A stretch of DNA of 55,725 nucleotides from positions 1 to 55,725 of the forward strand of contig NZ_SCFM01000043.1 in assembly GCF_004138295.1 (NCBI RefSeq), in the 5' to 3' direction. This DNA comes from Ectobacillus funiculus (GTDB lineage: Bacteria > Bacillota > Bacilli > Bacillales > Bacillaceae_G). The notes beneath the pieces were generated by a model. That model was not told where the DNA came from and made no database searches. It saw only the letters and a list, made by a program, of their open reading frames with translations. Shown in pieces: positions 1-8,741 of the stretch. Position 1 is the stretch's first letter, and the number at the start of each line of letters is the position of its first letter. The position numbers and the translations under genes are program-made.

Positions 1-308
1 CGATTTCTTCTGCTTCTTCTATAGATTTTCTTTGTTTCCAAGTTGTTTTTTACATCCTGACGTAGCTCTATTTCTGCTTTTCCAAGAACCTTTTCATCGG
101 ATGCAACGGCAGCTCCCATGTGCTTTGCCCCTAAATCAATTCCTAATTTTGTTTCTTGTGTTGTTTCTCCAGTTGGATATGATAACTGAATTGTAAAAGG
201 GTTATATCTTACAATGATTGCTTTTTGTTCTTTGAGTAGAATTCTAGCCTTACGAGTCGAACAAGGCGTAAGTGGCCCTCCTCGTAAGTTTCTGACGAAT
301 ACTCGCAA
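1..308 (-). CDS. iscB: RNA-guided nuclease IscB, N-terminal part (runs off the window)
   Basis: Reading leftward from a TTG at 308, with AAGGAGG about 8 bases upstream, gives about 102 residues before the window edge. The N-terminus has the IscB/RRXRR-domain order: a short PLTPCS-like segment, RILLKEQKA, NPFTIQL, then LGIDLGAKHMG, which is the RuvC-I motif with its catalytic Asp. It continues into the arginine-rich bridge helix YRRSRRN. The HNH and remaining RuvC parts lie outside the window. IscB proteins are the TnpB-related ancestors of Cas9 and cut DNA under guidance of an upstream omega RNA, which is visible next to this gene. Known from the family: nickase/nuclease activity and IS200/IS605-type mobility. 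Intactness of the gene cannot be judged here. Confidence 0.88.
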   Translation of the reverse strand, partial: MRVFVRNLRGGPLTPCSTRKARILLKEQKAIIVRYNPFTIQLSYPTGETTQETKLGIDLGAKHMGAAVASDEKVLGKAEIELRQDVKNNLETKKIYRRSRRN

Positions 309-590
309 GTTTCGTCCCTCCTTAGAGTTTGTTTCCCTTCGTCCATGTTGGATAAGCTTCTTACTTCAGGTTGACCGTTCCTCCTCTCAGAACTGTTACA
401 GAGCCTGAACGACAGATTGTGCTTGGGAATCACACAAAGCCGTATTGACTTACCCAACGTAGTCACTCGCTATGGCTCACCATATACCGGAGACTGAGAC
501 TAGACAACTAGGCTTTTACAAGCCCCCACTTTCGACCAACGGAAGTCCCCTTGTGGGAAAAACGTGTTAACGTTTAAGTGGTGGGTAGTT
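309..590 (-). ncRNA. omega RNA (HEARO RNA) of iscB
   Basis: The roughly 280 bases directly upstream of iscB contain no convincing ORF but many local hairpins, for example GGCTT-GTAA-AAGCC near 510-525. They run without a gap into the iscB ribosome-binding site. HEARO RNAs, now called omega RNAs, occupy exactly this position and overlap the 5' end of the nuclease gene. The guide would be the 5' end of this RNA, near 580-600 on this strand, reaching across the element boundary. The exact ends are not determined. Short ORFs on both strands here are most likely shadows of the RNA. Confidence 0.75.
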
Positions 591-599
591 GACTCAAAT

Positions 600-992
600 A
601 ATTTTAACTACACGCTCTATTCCAAGGTTAATTTTATTTATTACACTGAGGATTAGATTAAAACAAATTCTACTACCTCATAGTAAAGCATAAAGCAAAA
701 TCTTTTCATTTACCCTTCTCACTTTAGCCTTGTTTCTTTTGTTGCCTCATTTCTCTATGTTCATTTTATGGAAATAACAGATATATCCCCGTTAACTTTT
801 TCAAGTCTTTCCAATCATCATGCTGTAAATTATTGCTGAATCATATCCCGTATCTATGGAAAGTTTCATAAAAATATAAGATGCCCCAATTCACAAAAAC
901 AGTAGCTATATCGTATCACCTGCATTTACATTAGTAAAATGAATATTTATAATGAAACTATTAGAAATCCTAATACAAAGGAGCTAGTGAAG
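600..992. other. AT-rich intergenic region, no gene seen
   Basis: About 390 bases between the omega RNA and the LysR gene. No ORF with a ribosome-binding site and no strong hairpin was recognised. It should hold the left boundary of the iscB element and the LysR promoter. Confidence 0.5.
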
Positions 993-1868
993 GTGAATTC
1001 GTATTATGCTTTTATCAAAGCTGTAGAAACAGGAAGTTTTACCAAAGCAGCTCAAGAACTTGGCTATACTCAATCCGCTATTAGCCAAATGGTGCATTCA
1101 TTAGAGGAAGAGCTTTCTACCACTCTTATTTTACGCTCTCGAAAAGGTATTACACTGACACCAGATGGTGAGGAGTTTTTGCCATATATTAAGAATATTT
1201 GTAATTCACATAGGGAGCTCATAGAAAAACTCAAAGAGGTGGAAGGACTACAAAGTGGGCTTATTCGAATTGGCACATTTTCTAGTGTTGCATGTCATTG
1301 GTTACCGGGATTGATCAAAGATTTCAAGGAACAGTACCCAGCCGTTCATTTCGAATTACACCAAGGCAATTATACGGATATCTCTAATTGGATTAAAGAA
1401 GGAAGTGTAGACTTTGGCTTTGTAAATCCAAAAGCCGTATCGAATCTAACTACCACTCCCCTGCAAGAAGATGAAATGCTTGCCGTATTGCCGGTAGATC
1501 ATCCTTTAGCTGCGCACAGTAAAGTCCCATTGAAGGAATTAACAAATGGACCTTACATACTTTTAGATGAGGGAGAAATAAGTGAACCATTAACTATTTT
1601 TAAACAAAATAACTTTGAACCTAATATACAATACCGAGTACATGATGCGTATTGGATTATGTCTATGATCGAACAAGGGCTTGGCATTTCTATTTTACCG
1701 AAACTTGTCCTAAATAGATGTCCGTATACTATTGTCACGAAAGCAATCTCCCCAGCTATTGTTCGTACAATTAGTCTGGCATATAAGGATAAAAGAGTAT
1801 TGCCGATAGCAAGTAGATATTTTATTGATTTTATCATTGAAAGGTATAGTAAAAATGAACCTTTATAA
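993..1868 (+). CDS. LysR-family transcriptional regulator
   Basis: A LysR-type regulator of about 290 residues. The N-terminal helix-turn-helix reads AFIKAVETGSFTKAAQELGY followed by TQSAISQMVHSLEEEL. The C-terminal half is the periplasmic-binding-protein-like effector domain (GLIRIGTFSSVACHWLPGLI). The open frame reaches back to an ATG at 939, but AAAGGAG at 977-983 sits 9 bases before a GTG at 993. Starting there gives the usual LysR beginning (NSYYAFIKAVETGS), so 993 is preferred. A LysR regulator normally controls a divergent neighbour; upstream there is only the iscB element, so the target is unknown. A terminator follows at 1958-1990. Confidence 0.9.
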   Translation: MNSYYAFIKAVETGSFTKAAQELGYTQSAISQMVHSLEEELSTTLILRSRKGITLTPDGEEFLPYIKNICNSHRELIEKLKEVEGLQSGLIRIGTFSSVACHWLPGLIKDFKEQYPAVHFELHQGNYTDISNWIKEGSVDFGFVNPKAVSNLTTTPLQEDEMLAVLPVDHPLAAHSKVPLKELTNGPYILLDEGEISEPLTIFKQNNFEPNIQYRVHDAYWIMSMIEQGLGISILPKLVLNRCPYTIVTKAISPAIVRTISLAYKDKRVLPIASRYFIDFIIERYSKNEPL

Positions 1869-1917
1869 AATCTAATGAAACTTGCTATATAAAAAAATAA
1901 AGAGCTACAGTAAAATA

Positions 1918-1934
1918 TGTTAACATTGGGAGTC
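1918..1934 (-). other. Degenerate dif-like site (collapsed)
   Basis: The sequence TGTTAACAT runs directly into TGGGAGTC and then the conserved shoulder CAATGTATCTAGAAGCC. Compared with the 29-bp sites elsewhere, about 12 bases around the centre are missing, so only the outer parts of both arms remain. Confidence 0.45.
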
Positions 1935-1957
1935 AATGTATCTAGAAGCCTATAAAA

Positions 1958-1990
1958 GAGCCCTCCAGCTAAGCTGATCTGGAGGGCCCT
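1958..1990. terminator. Intrinsic terminator between convergent LysR and AraC genes
   Basis: CCCTCCAG pairs with CTGGAGGG around a short loop. On the minus strand it follows the AraC stop and is followed by a TTTTATAGG tract. The hairpin lies between two dif-like sites. Confidence 0.75.
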
Positions 1991-1995
1991 CATTA

Positions 1996-2023
1996 TATTC
2001 ACATACTTCTCGAAAACAAAAGT
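1996..2023 (-). other. Dif-like site, 6-bp centre
   Basis: Plus-strand arms TATTCACATAC and AAAACAAAAGT around centre TTCTCG. The XerD-like arm is recognisable; the XerC-like arm keeps only AAGT. It sits between the terminator and the stop codon of the AraC gene. Confidence 0.5.
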
Positions 2024-2073
2024 TGGCCTGTTCAACATCAGTATCCATAGTTGAATCCATTTTGCGGCTATTC

Positions 2074-2952
2074 TTACTTTTTCAAAACCGGAATCCATAT
2101 TTCACTTTTAAAAGTTGGTGAAGTAGTATCCTTATTTTCATTCCAAAGAATTTCTGGTCCTTTTGTTTGTTCATAGTTCGAGGATGGAAACCATTCAGAA
2201 TAAATGCGTCCCCATACATTTTGCAGTGTATCAGGAAACGGTCCGGCTACCTCAAATACCGCCCATGTGGATGCTGCCACTTCAAGAGATGTTAAATGAT
2301 TGGGACACTCTTTCGTTGTTGCTACGCCAATATAGTGATCCAGCTCACCCTTTTCTTCCATCCTGCCTTCAGAAAAATTCGTAGATGCACTGAGTAACCC
2401 CATCGGCTCAGTATTGGATAATTTTTTAAGCTCATATATTGTGTTCTCATCTAAACTTTTCCACATAGAAGCAATCTCGGGATTAATCCCTTTAAACAGG
2501 ATCGGAACTCTTTTGTAAATTCCAACAATACGAAATGCTGCTTTTTCTTCGATTCGATAGTTCATCTCATCGCCCCCTTGAATAGATAATTGAAAGGTCA
2601 TCGGTGGATAGGCTTTAAGGGAGCTCCCATTATTTCTTGCTTCTGAAGGTGTGATACCGTGCAGATTCTGAAAGGCTCTTGTAAACGAGTCTGGCGAATT
2701 ATATGTGTACTTTACCGCAACGTCAATGACCTTTACTTGGCGATTTCTAAGCTCAAAAGCAGCAAGCGTAAGTCGCCTGCGGCGTATATACTCAGACAGC
2801 GTAATACCCGCAAGAAAAGAGAACATCCTTTTAAAGTGATATTCCGAGCAACAGGCGAGTCTTGCTACTTCCTTAAAGTCAATGTCATTCGTAAGATTTT
2901 CCTCAATAAATTTCATTGCATTATTCATATTTTGAAGCAAATCCACTGTCAT
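2074..2952 (-). CDS. AraC-family regulator with GyrI-like effector-binding domain
   Basis: 292 residues. Residues 8-105 form the AraC/XylS double helix-turn-helix ([20 protein letters not shown], then [18 protein letters not shown] and [10 protein letters not shown]). Residues about 125-290 form a GyrI-like/AraC effector-binding domain ending [20 protein letters not shown]. Proteins of this build (B. subtilis YdeE/YobU group, Rob-like) sense small ligands and activate nearby promoters. The gene converges on LysR and is separated from the siderophore operon by 330 bases. Its target is unknown. The start ATG has AAGGAGGGC just upstream. Confidence 0.9.
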   Translation of the reverse strand: MTVDLLQNMNNAMKFIEENLTNDIDFKEVARLACCSEYHFKRMFSFLAGITLSEYIRRRRLTLAAFELRNRQVKVIDVAVKYTYNSPDSFTRAFQNLHGITPSEARNNGSSLKAYPPMTFQLSIQGGDEMNYRIEEKAAFRIVGIYKRVPILFKGINPEIASMWKSLDENTIYELKKLSNTEPMGLLSASTNFSEGRMEEKGELDHYIGVATTKECPNHLTSLEVAASTWAVFEVAGPFPDTLQNVWGRIYSEWFPSSNYEQTKGPEILWNENKDTTSPTFKSEIWIPVLKK

Positions 2953-3286
2953 GCCCTCCTTATATCAATAGAATAGCAGGAGCCGAATCTTTCCACCCGA
3001 CATTTTGTGCACCATAATGCAGGATGTATGCTTTCTCCACTAAACTGTTCCTCTATATGTCCCTTTTCCTTCTTTTCTTGACGAAATATCGCCAATATTT
3101 CAAAGTGAGTTTTAAGAGATTGACTGTTTTAGTTAGCTTCTTCAAGGACGCTTTACTTGTGTGTATTAAAAACCTTTTTTAATTTTACATAAAAAATAGA
3201 TTGCTTCAAAACACAGTTATGAAATATAATATCAAAATGATAATGATTATCAATATTATAAATTATGAAAAAAGGCTGAGTTAAAG
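2953..3286. other. Divergent intergenic region before the siderophore operon
   Basis: Holds the AraC promoter region and, at its right end, a Fur box. No ORF or RNA element was otherwise recognised. Confidence 0.5.
3238..3252. promoter_or_regulatory. Fur box
   Basis: TGATAAT-G-ATTATCA is a perfect 7-1-7 inverted repeat matching the Bacillus Fur operator. It lies 34 bases before the first permease gene, so the operon should be repressed by Fur with iron. Confidence 0.93.
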
Positions 3287-4321
3287 ATGTTACATATCCC
3301 TTCTCAAAAGTGCATGAAAGATCGTTCAAATGCTTTTCTGATACTGCTTTTATTTATTTTTGCTATTTTTGGAGTATTAGGATGCATGATTTTGGCTATT
3401 TCTCTTGGAGCAAAAGAAATTACTTTCAATACAGTTTTGTCAGCAATTTTTAATTATAATCCTCTATTAACTGAGCAACAGATTATCCATGAACTGCGGC
3501 TTCCACGGGTGATAGGTGCCGCAATCGTCGGAGCAGCCTTTGCAGTTGCAGGGTGTTTAATGCAAGGAGTCACCCGTAATCCGTTAGCTGATGCAGGGAT
3601 TCTTGGAATTAATGCTGGAGCAATGTTTACTGTAACTCTTTGCTTTGCTTTTTTTCCAGGGATTCCGTATTCTTTACTGATGATTTTTTCTTTTATTGGA
3701 GCAGTACTTAGTACTTTACTCATTTTTATCATCGGATCTTCTTCCCCAGGTGGAATAACACCAATACGGCTGACTATTTCAGGTGCAGTAATAGCAGCAC
3801 TCCTACATTCACTTAGTGCAGGTGTAGCGATTTACTTTGATTTGAGCCAAGACTTAGCTTTTTGGTACGCAGGAGGTGTTGCAGGAATTAAGTGGGATCA
3901 TTTAAAGGTGTTGGTTCCAGTTATTCTCATCACCATTATTTGGGCAATAGCGATGGGGCGCTCTGTTTCTCTTATTTCCTTGGGCGATGATATTGCACGG
4001 AATCTTGGGATGAACGTAATTCTCATAAAAGTACTTTCTATTATCATTGCGGTCATTTTGGCAGGAGTTTCTGTTTCAGCTGTTGGATCAATAGGTTTTA
4101 TTGGGTTAGTTATTCCACATATTTCTCGAAAGCTGGTTGGGGTAGAATATAAACTTATCATTCCAATGTCAGCATTATTAGGTTCAATCTTATTGATGAT
4201 AGCTGATTTAGGAGCTAGAACAATAAACCCGCCTCGTGAATTGGCAATTGGTATATTGGTAGCCCTCGTAGGAGTTCCTTTTTTTCTTTATATTGCTCGT
4301 AAAACTGGGAGGGATTTATAG
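3287..4321 (+). CDS. Iron-siderophore ABC transporter permease (YfiZ-like)
   Basis: 344-residue FecCD-family membrane protein with about nine to ten hydrophobic helices. It has the hallmark LRLPRVIGAAIVGAAFAVAG followed by MQGVTRNPLADAGILG, and near the end GSIGFIGLVIPHISRK, the loop that couples to the ATPase. It forms a heterodimer with the next gene product and imports a ferric hydroxamate- or citrate-type siderophore. It resembles B. subtilis YfiZ, part of the schizokinen/arthrobactin uptake system. First gene of a three-gene operon under a Fur box. The ribosome-binding site is weak. No ATPase gene lies in the operon, as is usual where YusV serves several importers. Confidence 0.93.
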   Translation: MLHIPSQKCMKDRSNAFLILLLFIFAIFGVLGCMILAISLGAKEITFNTVLSAIFNYNPLLTEQQIIHELRLPRVIGAAIVGAAFAVAGCLMQGVTRNPLADAGILGINAGAMFTVTLCFAFFPGIPYSLLMIFSFIGAVLSTLLIFIIGSSSPGGITPIRLTISGAVIAALLHSLSAGVAIYFDLSQDLAFWYAGGVAGIKWDHLKVLVPVILITIIWAIAMGRSVSLISLGDDIARNLGMNVILIKVLSIIIAVILAGVSVSAVGSIGFIGLVIPHISRKLVGVEYKLIIPMSALLGSILLMIADLGARTINPPRELAIGILVALVGVPFFLYIARKTGRDL

Positions 4322-5338
4322 GTGAAATACCAAGCCAATAAAGACAACAAGAGAACCTATACTGTTTCACTTATCTTAATTCTAATTAGTATTGGTATCG
4401 TATTAATTAGTTTGAATACGGGGTCTTTGCAAATTGCTCCATTACAAGTGATCCAAACTCTTTTTGGCTACGGTGATTATACAAACTCTTTAGTGTTGTA
4501 TGAATACCGTATGCCTCGAATCCTGATTACTATGTTGGGCGGAATCGGTCTGGGGATTTCCGGAGCGATATTACAAGGATTATCCCGTAACCCTTTGGCA
4601 GACCCAGGAATTTTAGGGTTACATTCAGGTGCAGCCTTTGGTCTAATTATCTTTGTCACATATTTTCATTCTTTAGATGAATATGCAGCTATTCTGATCC
4701 CGTTATTTACTTTTTTAGGCGGTTTATTAACGGCTTTCATTATTATTTTACTTACGTATGAGCGTACCAAGGGTTTATTGCCCATCCGGCTTATTCTCAC
4801 AGGCATTGCTGTTTCAGCCGGTTTTAGTGCAGTTACGCTTTTCTTATCCCTTCGTCTTAATGAAGAAACTTACACATTTGCTTCAAGATGGCTAGTAGGA
4901 AATGTTTGGGGAAGAGATTGGATACATGTCACTGCACTTTTTCCTTGGATTCTTGTATTGGCACCTTTTGCTTGGTTTCAGTCTAGGACTTTGAATGCCT
5001 TAGCCTTAGGTGATGAAGTGGCAGCTAGCCTTGGTACTTCCGTTCAAAGTCAGCGCCTGCTAATGATGGCAACCGCTGTTGGTTTATCCTGTGCGAGTGT
5101 AGCAATGGTAGGTGGCATTGGATTTATTGGTTTAGTCGCCCCGCATCTTGCACGTCGTCTCGTCGGTCCTATGTACCAAGGTTTTCTCCCAGTCGCAGGA
5201 CTCATAGGGATGGTGATTTTAGTACTTGCAGATACAGTGGGCCGTTCTATTTTCCAGCCCAATGCTATTCCAGCGGGTGTAATCGTGGCAGCCATAGGAG
5301 CCCCTTATTTTCTTTACTTACTAACTAAAACAAAATAA
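4322..5338 (+). CDS. Iron-siderophore ABC transporter permease (YfhA-like)
   Basis: 338-residue second FecCD permease. It begins with GTG immediately after the upstream stop, so translation is probably coupled. Family motifs are YRMPRILITMLGGIGLGISG, LQGLSRNPLADPGILGLHSG and GGIGFIGLVAPHLARRLVG. It should pair with the preceding permease to form the membrane channel, as YfiZ/YfhA do in B. subtilis. Substrate assignment to hydroxamate-type siderophores is by family resemblance only. Confidence 0.93.
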   Translation: MKYQANKDNKRTYTVSLILILISIGIVLISLNTGSLQIAPLQVIQTLFGYGDYTNSLVLYEYRMPRILITMLGGIGLGISGAILQGLSRNPLADPGILGLHSGAAFGLIIFVTYFHSLDEYAAILIPLFTFLGGLLTAFIIILLTYERTKGLLPIRLILTGIAVSAGFSAVTLFLSLRLNEETYTFASRWLVGNVWGRDWIHVTALFPWILVLAPFAWFQSRTLNALALGDEVAASLGTSVQSQRLLMMATAVGLSCASVAMVGGIGFIGLVAPHLARRLVGPMYQGFLPVAGLIGMVILVLADTVGRSIFQPNAIPAGVIVAAIGAPYFLYLLTKTK

Positions 5339-5360
5339 ATTTTTCAACAAGGAGAAAATC

Positions 5361-6275
5361 ATGAAAAAGCAACTTACCATTTTATTCAGTATTCTATTGT
5401 TACTTGTATTGTCAGCTTGCGGACAAACCGCTTCAAATGAAGCTAAATCGACTAGTGAAGGAAAAAGCGATAATAAAGAAACTAAAATCGCGTCCCTCTC
5501 TATTCACTTAACAAATGATTTACTTGCATTAGGCATCAAGCCCGTTGGTTCCGTCATTGGCGGAGATCTGAAAGACTTTCTTCCTCACGTAAAGGATCAA
5601 TTGAAAGATACGAAAAAACTTGGACCTGTTAAAGATCCTGACATGGAAGCATTGATTGAATTACATCCTTCTGTGATCTACCTTGATGAAGAATTTGCCG
5701 GACAAGATGTATCAAAATATGAAAAAATTGCACCCACTGAAGTATTTGACCTTAATGAAGGGACATGGAGAGATCATTTAAGAGCGATAGGTAAACTGGT
5801 TGACCGCGAACCGCAAGCAGAACAATTTATTAAAGATTACGAAAAACAAACACAAGAAGTGAAAACCTTAATTAAGAAGAAACTTGGTGAAGATAGTAAA
5901 GTAATGGCCATCCGTGTTACAGCAAAAGAGTTACGAGTATTTAGTACAAAACGTCCAATGGGTCCGATTTTATTCGAAGATTTAGGCTTAAAACCAGCTA
6001 AAGGCATTGAGGAGCTTGACTCAAATCAGCCTTACGAAGTGATTTCTCAAGAAATTCTTCCCGATTTTGATGCTGATGCTATATTTGTTGTTGTCAATAG
6101 CGACGATGAAGCTCAAACAGCTTTTAAACAGTTAGAAGAGTCCCCTCTTTGGAAAGGGCTAAAAGCAGTTAAAGGCAACCATGTTTACGTAATTCCAGAT
6201 CAGCCATGGCTTGACTATTCAGCATTAGGAAATAAAATGGCAATGGATCAGGCCAAAGAAATCTTTTCCAAATAA
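5361..6275 (+). CDS. Siderophore-binding lipoprotein of the ABC importer (YfiY-like)
   Basis: 304 residues with a lipoprotein signal peptide. The lipobox LLVLSACGQ puts the lipidated Cys at residue 20, followed by a Ser/Lys-rich linker. The remainder is a type III periplasmic-binding fold (IASLSIHLTNDLLALGIKPV, then SVIYLDEEF). GGAG stands 7 bases before the ATG. It would capture the ferric siderophore outside the membrane and pass it to the two upstream permeases. Gene order permease-permease-binding protein differs from the B. subtilis yfiY-yfiZ-yfhA order. A terminator follows. Confidence 0.93.
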   Translation: MKKQLTILFSILLLLVLSACGQTASNEAKSTSEGKSDNKETKIASLSIHLTNDLLALGIKPVGSVIGGDLKDFLPHVKDQLKDTKKLGPVKDPDMEALIELHPSVIYLDEEFAGQDVSKYEKIAPTEVFDLNEGTWRDHLRAIGKLVDREPQAEQFIKDYEKQTQEVKTLIKKKLGEDSKVMAIRVTAKELRVFSTKRPMGPILFEDLGLKPAKGIEELDSNQPYEVISQEILPDFDADAIFVVVNSDDEAQTAFKQLEESPLWKGLKAVKGNHVYVIPDQPWLDYSALGNKMAMDQAKEIFSK

Positions 6276-6351
6276 ATAACAGAAAAATACTTTCAGATTT
6301 TTCATCGTATCTAATGAACACCTCTGATAGTATCATAAAACTTGCAATGGT

Positions 6352-6385
6352 AAAGCCTATGGAACAAAGATTCCATAGGCTTTTA
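6352..6385 (+). terminator. Intrinsic terminator of the siderophore operon
   Basis: AAAGCCTATGGAA pairs with TTCCATAGGCTTTT around a short loop, ending in a T-run. It lies 77 bases after the lipoprotein stop. Confidence 0.85.
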
Positions 6386-6600
6386 TAAAGAAAACTCACC
6401 GATTGGTGAGCCCTGCCCTTGGGCGAAGACAGAGGTGTAGTTGCCCTTATACTGTATTCCTAAAATTTCTTAAAGTATAAAGAAAACTCGCCGACTGGCG
6501 AGCCCTGCTCCTAGGCGAAGACAGAGGCGTAGTCCTAAAATTTCCGACTACGTCGAAGTCGCGTCTAGCTGGAAATTTATCCTTTCTTACAGTGGAACAA
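6386..6600. repeat. Two tandem structured repeat units plus terminal inverted repeat
   Basis: Unit 1 (6386-6440) and unit 2 (6478-6534) share AAAGAAAACTC, a small hairpin, GAGCCCTGC, GGCGAAGACAGAGG and GTAGT. The hairpin is CTCACC/GGTGAG in unit 1 and CTCGCC/GGCGAG in unit 2, so the stem is kept by a paired change. After unit 2, AAATTTCC near 6537 can pair with GGAAATTT near 6571. The function is unknown; no ORF is present. Confidence 0.7.
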
Positions 6601-6695
6601 AAAACAGACATTTTAGGTGATTTCTCGTCTTTTTGAGCATATTAAAAAGGATCACAATTATATTCTATAAATATCACTTGAAGGGGGCGGTTTTG

Positions 6696-6965
6696 TTGCC
6701 TAAAGAAACGAATAAGAACTATCACGATTTTTCCACTGTTGAAGCAAGACATCGATATATCATTCCTGAAGAGCTGCCTGAAGGTCCTTACGGTTCTCCA
6801 ATCAATGAGGAGCTTGGAAAATCTACTCCTTGGGAAGAGGATCAAAGAACATATAGCGCATTTAACTACCCAGATAAAAATGCCCACGAAGAGACTGACC
6901 GAAAATACCCTGGCGCCCATCCGCCGCATGACAACCCTGATGCACATGAAGAAACGCCTTCGTAA
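6696..6965 (+). CDS. Small conserved acidic hydrophilic protein
   Basis: About 89 residues from a TTG at 6696 with AAGGGGGCGG 6 bases upstream; an earlier in-frame ATG at 6633 lacks a ribosome-binding site. The protein is soluble and rich in Glu, Pro, His and Tyr (RHRYIIPEELPEGPYGSPI, then NYPDKNAHEETDRKYPGAHPP). It resembles short 'cytosolic protein' families found in Bacillus, which have no known function. No domain or catalytic motif was recognised. Confidence 0.75.
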   Translation: MPKETNKNYHDFSTVEARHRYIIPEELPEGPYGSPINEELGKSTPWEEDQRTYSAFNYPDKNAHEETDRKYPGAHPPHDNPDAHEETPS

Positions 6966-7391
6966 GAGCTGTACCGGACTGCCAATATCGCTCATGTCCT
7001 TAGTCAAACTAAATAAAGAAGCTAGCTCGAAGGTTACTAAATCAAGACCCTATAGAGCTGGCTTCTTCTAACAAAAAAGGATCAAAGACCTTTGTCAAAA
7101 AAATAGATAATAACTCAAAATGTTAGGAAAGTTTTCAGTTCATTTCGAAACCACAATAAATAGTCCTCGTCCTGTCCCTCTTAGTGATTTAACAACCACC
7201 CTACTAATTTATCCTTCTGAAACACAGCTACCCCTACTGTACCAAGTTTCCGATGTCTTTTTTGTCTTGTAGTTTACTCGTGACTGATACTATGTAGAGT
7301 ACGACTTCTATTTGGGAGACTAAGGATTGTAAGTCTTTATCAAGAAAAAGACTAAAGAAGCCTACTAGAGTGTTGCTTACTTTAGTTTTTG
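6966..7391. other. Intergenic region, weak hairpin only
   Basis: AAGAAGCTAGCTC (7017-7029) can pair with GAGCTGGCTTCTT (7056-7068) and may end the upstream small gene. The remainder is AT-rich with no supported ORF. Confidence 0.45.
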
Positions 7392-7508
7392 TTATGTTTT
7401 TGATTTTAATATAAATACAGTGATTGAAATTTTAATATCCTGTTTAATATATCTAACTCAAATTTACATTATCAATATTAATTTTACTACTTTTCATTTT
7501 GAGTCATC
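7392..7508. repeat. About 110-bp direct repeat, left copy
   Basis: Shares GTGATTGAAATT, TATATATCTA, CTCAA, ATTATCAATATTAATTTTAC and CATTTTGAGTCATCTC, in the same order and orientation, with 10491-10610. The two copies bracket the TetR/P450 pair. Confidence 0.8.
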
Positions 7509-7532
7509 TCAGTTGAGTTTCTTTATTAATGT

Positions 7533-7690
7533 AATAAGGAACAAGAATATCCCTTATTGACTGATCGAGAGCGGTCCCCTAGTGTGCAATCCTGTGGGCA
7601 CACGTCTTCGAAAGAAGATAAAAAACTTCTAGTTTCGTGCATAGCAATAACTTTTGGTAAGTTTTTTGAACCAGGAATAACTGGATTTAT
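7533..7690 (+). ncRNA. Structured leader RNA, copy A (before an empty dltC remnant)
   Basis: Homologous to 30126-30274. Helices seen: AATAAGG/CCTTATT, a GAC...GTC hairpin with a GAGA loop, an H-type pseudoknot (CCC 7577-7579 with GGG 7596-7598; GTGTG 7582-7586 with CACAC 7599-7603), and TCTTC-GAAA-GAAGA. It is followed by GAACCAGGAAT and then ATGGCAGAATAA, which matches the start of dltC but stops after three codons. Confidence 0.65.
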
Positions 7691-7850
7691 GGCAGAATAA
7701 ATAGGTGATTTTCCTTCTGATACATTTGTTTCCATTTGGTAGTATTAGAGTTTTGTGAATTAACAACAGGCATGTTACCTCTAACATAGTAAATCCGGGG
7801 TATCACTAGCAAAATGCAACTTTATAACATTAAGGATATTTCAGTATTAA
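7690..7850 (+). pseudogene. Remnant of a dltC-type cassette, coding part lost
   Basis: After the leader, an ATG-GCA-GAA start comparable to the dltC start at 30279 runs directly into TAA. No carrier-protein sequence follows. The sequence resumes homology with the dltC cassette only at the AACATTAAGGATATT stretch before the terminator at 7851. The coding region has therefore been deleted or replaced. Confidence 0.5.
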
Positions 7851-7892
7851 AAATCCCAATCTCTCAGTGATATAAATAAGAAATTGGGATTT
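7851..7892 (+). terminator. Degenerate terminator matching the dltC terminator
   Basis: AAATCCCAATCTCTC faces AAGAAATTGGGATTT. The same hairpin at 30594-30637 is perfect, so this copy has decayed in the inner stem. Confidence 0.6.
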
Positions 7893-8093
7893 AAGTATTC
7901 AACAATTGCACCCGATTATACAGCAAGACAAAATATATATGGATTATCAGAGCTATGATTTCTAAATCTCATTTTGCTGAAGGACACAAAATTTCTTCGC
8001 AGATTAGTACCAACCAATCGTTCCTGAGGCTATACCCCAATTGATATGCCCTTTAGCCTTAGCTATATACCCAGCACCAGCATCCACATCTAG

Positions 8094-8693
8094 TTAATTA
8101 TAACTTTTATCCTGATAATGATAGAGCAAGTAGTGCTGCTTTGCGAGAAAATGAGGTGTGTACGGCATGTCGTTTCGCAGCCAAGAAACTATAGTGCCGA
8201 TCAAAGCTGAAGATCCGTGCCAAATAGCTATCTCTTTTTGAATTCCTGCTTTATAAAAGAAAGAATCATTCCCCAAAACCTCTAACCTTATATTTATCGT
8301 TTCAGTTAGCATATTTAACAAGCGTTCAGTAAAGATAGGCACCCTCTTCGAACCTAATATCACCTTATAAAATTTAGCATGTTCAGCAATATGCTCAAGC
8401 AGCTGCACCAGCATTACCAAATCCGTATCGTCAGCAGAGCCCTCGTTCACAGGCTGGCTGTTCACGGAGCGCTGAATATCTTCAATCATATCATCAGCCA
8501 TCTTTTCTAACATATCTGGCATATCCCGATAATGGAGGTAAAACGTAACACGGCTAATTGTAGCGCGTTCTGCTATACGGCTAACAGACATCTTCTCAAT
8601 ATCCATTTCCTGTAATAAATCAACAAAGGCCTCTTTTATTAAATGTCGTGTACGAAGAATTCGGGGGTCTATATGACCCTTGTAATTATCCAT
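8094..8693 (-). CDS. TetR-family transcriptional regulator
   Basis: About 199 residues from an ATG at 8693, preceded by GGAAAAGGGAC; the frame extends 16 codons further up without a site. The helix-turn-helix is VDLLQEMDIEKMSVSRIAERATISRVTFYLHYRDM, typical of TetR proteins with the TetR_C_7-type C-terminus (IWHGSSALIGTIVSWLRNDMPYTPHFLAKQ). It is divergent from the CYP106 gene with 390 bases between them, so it is the likely repressor of that gene and of itself. Confidence 0.9.
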   Translation of the reverse strand: MDNYKGHIDPRILRTRHLIKEAFVDLLQEMDIEKMSVSRIAERATISRVTFYLHYRDMPDMLEKMADDMIEDIQRSVNSQPVNEGSADDTDLVMLVQLLEHIAEHAKFYKVILGSKRVPIFTERLLNMLTETINIRLEVLGNDSFFYKAGIQKEIAIWHGSSALIGTIVSWLRNDMPYTPHFLAKQHYLLYHYQDKSYN

Positions 8694-8741
8694 TATGTCC
8701 CTTTTCCTTTCTCTTTGGTATAAAATATACAATTTTTTCAA

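Noticed and set aside
209-466. Overlapping ORFs on both strands in the region upstream of iscB
   Set aside because: They lie in the structured omega RNA, lack ribosome-binding sites and show no protein-like composition.
8004-8093. Frame continuing 29 codons after the TetR stop (GAGYIAKAKGHINWGIASGT)
   Set aside because: It has no start codon and follows the TetR stop only by chance of frame. It may be a fragment of a bacteriocin-like or wall-associated protein, but nothing supports a call.
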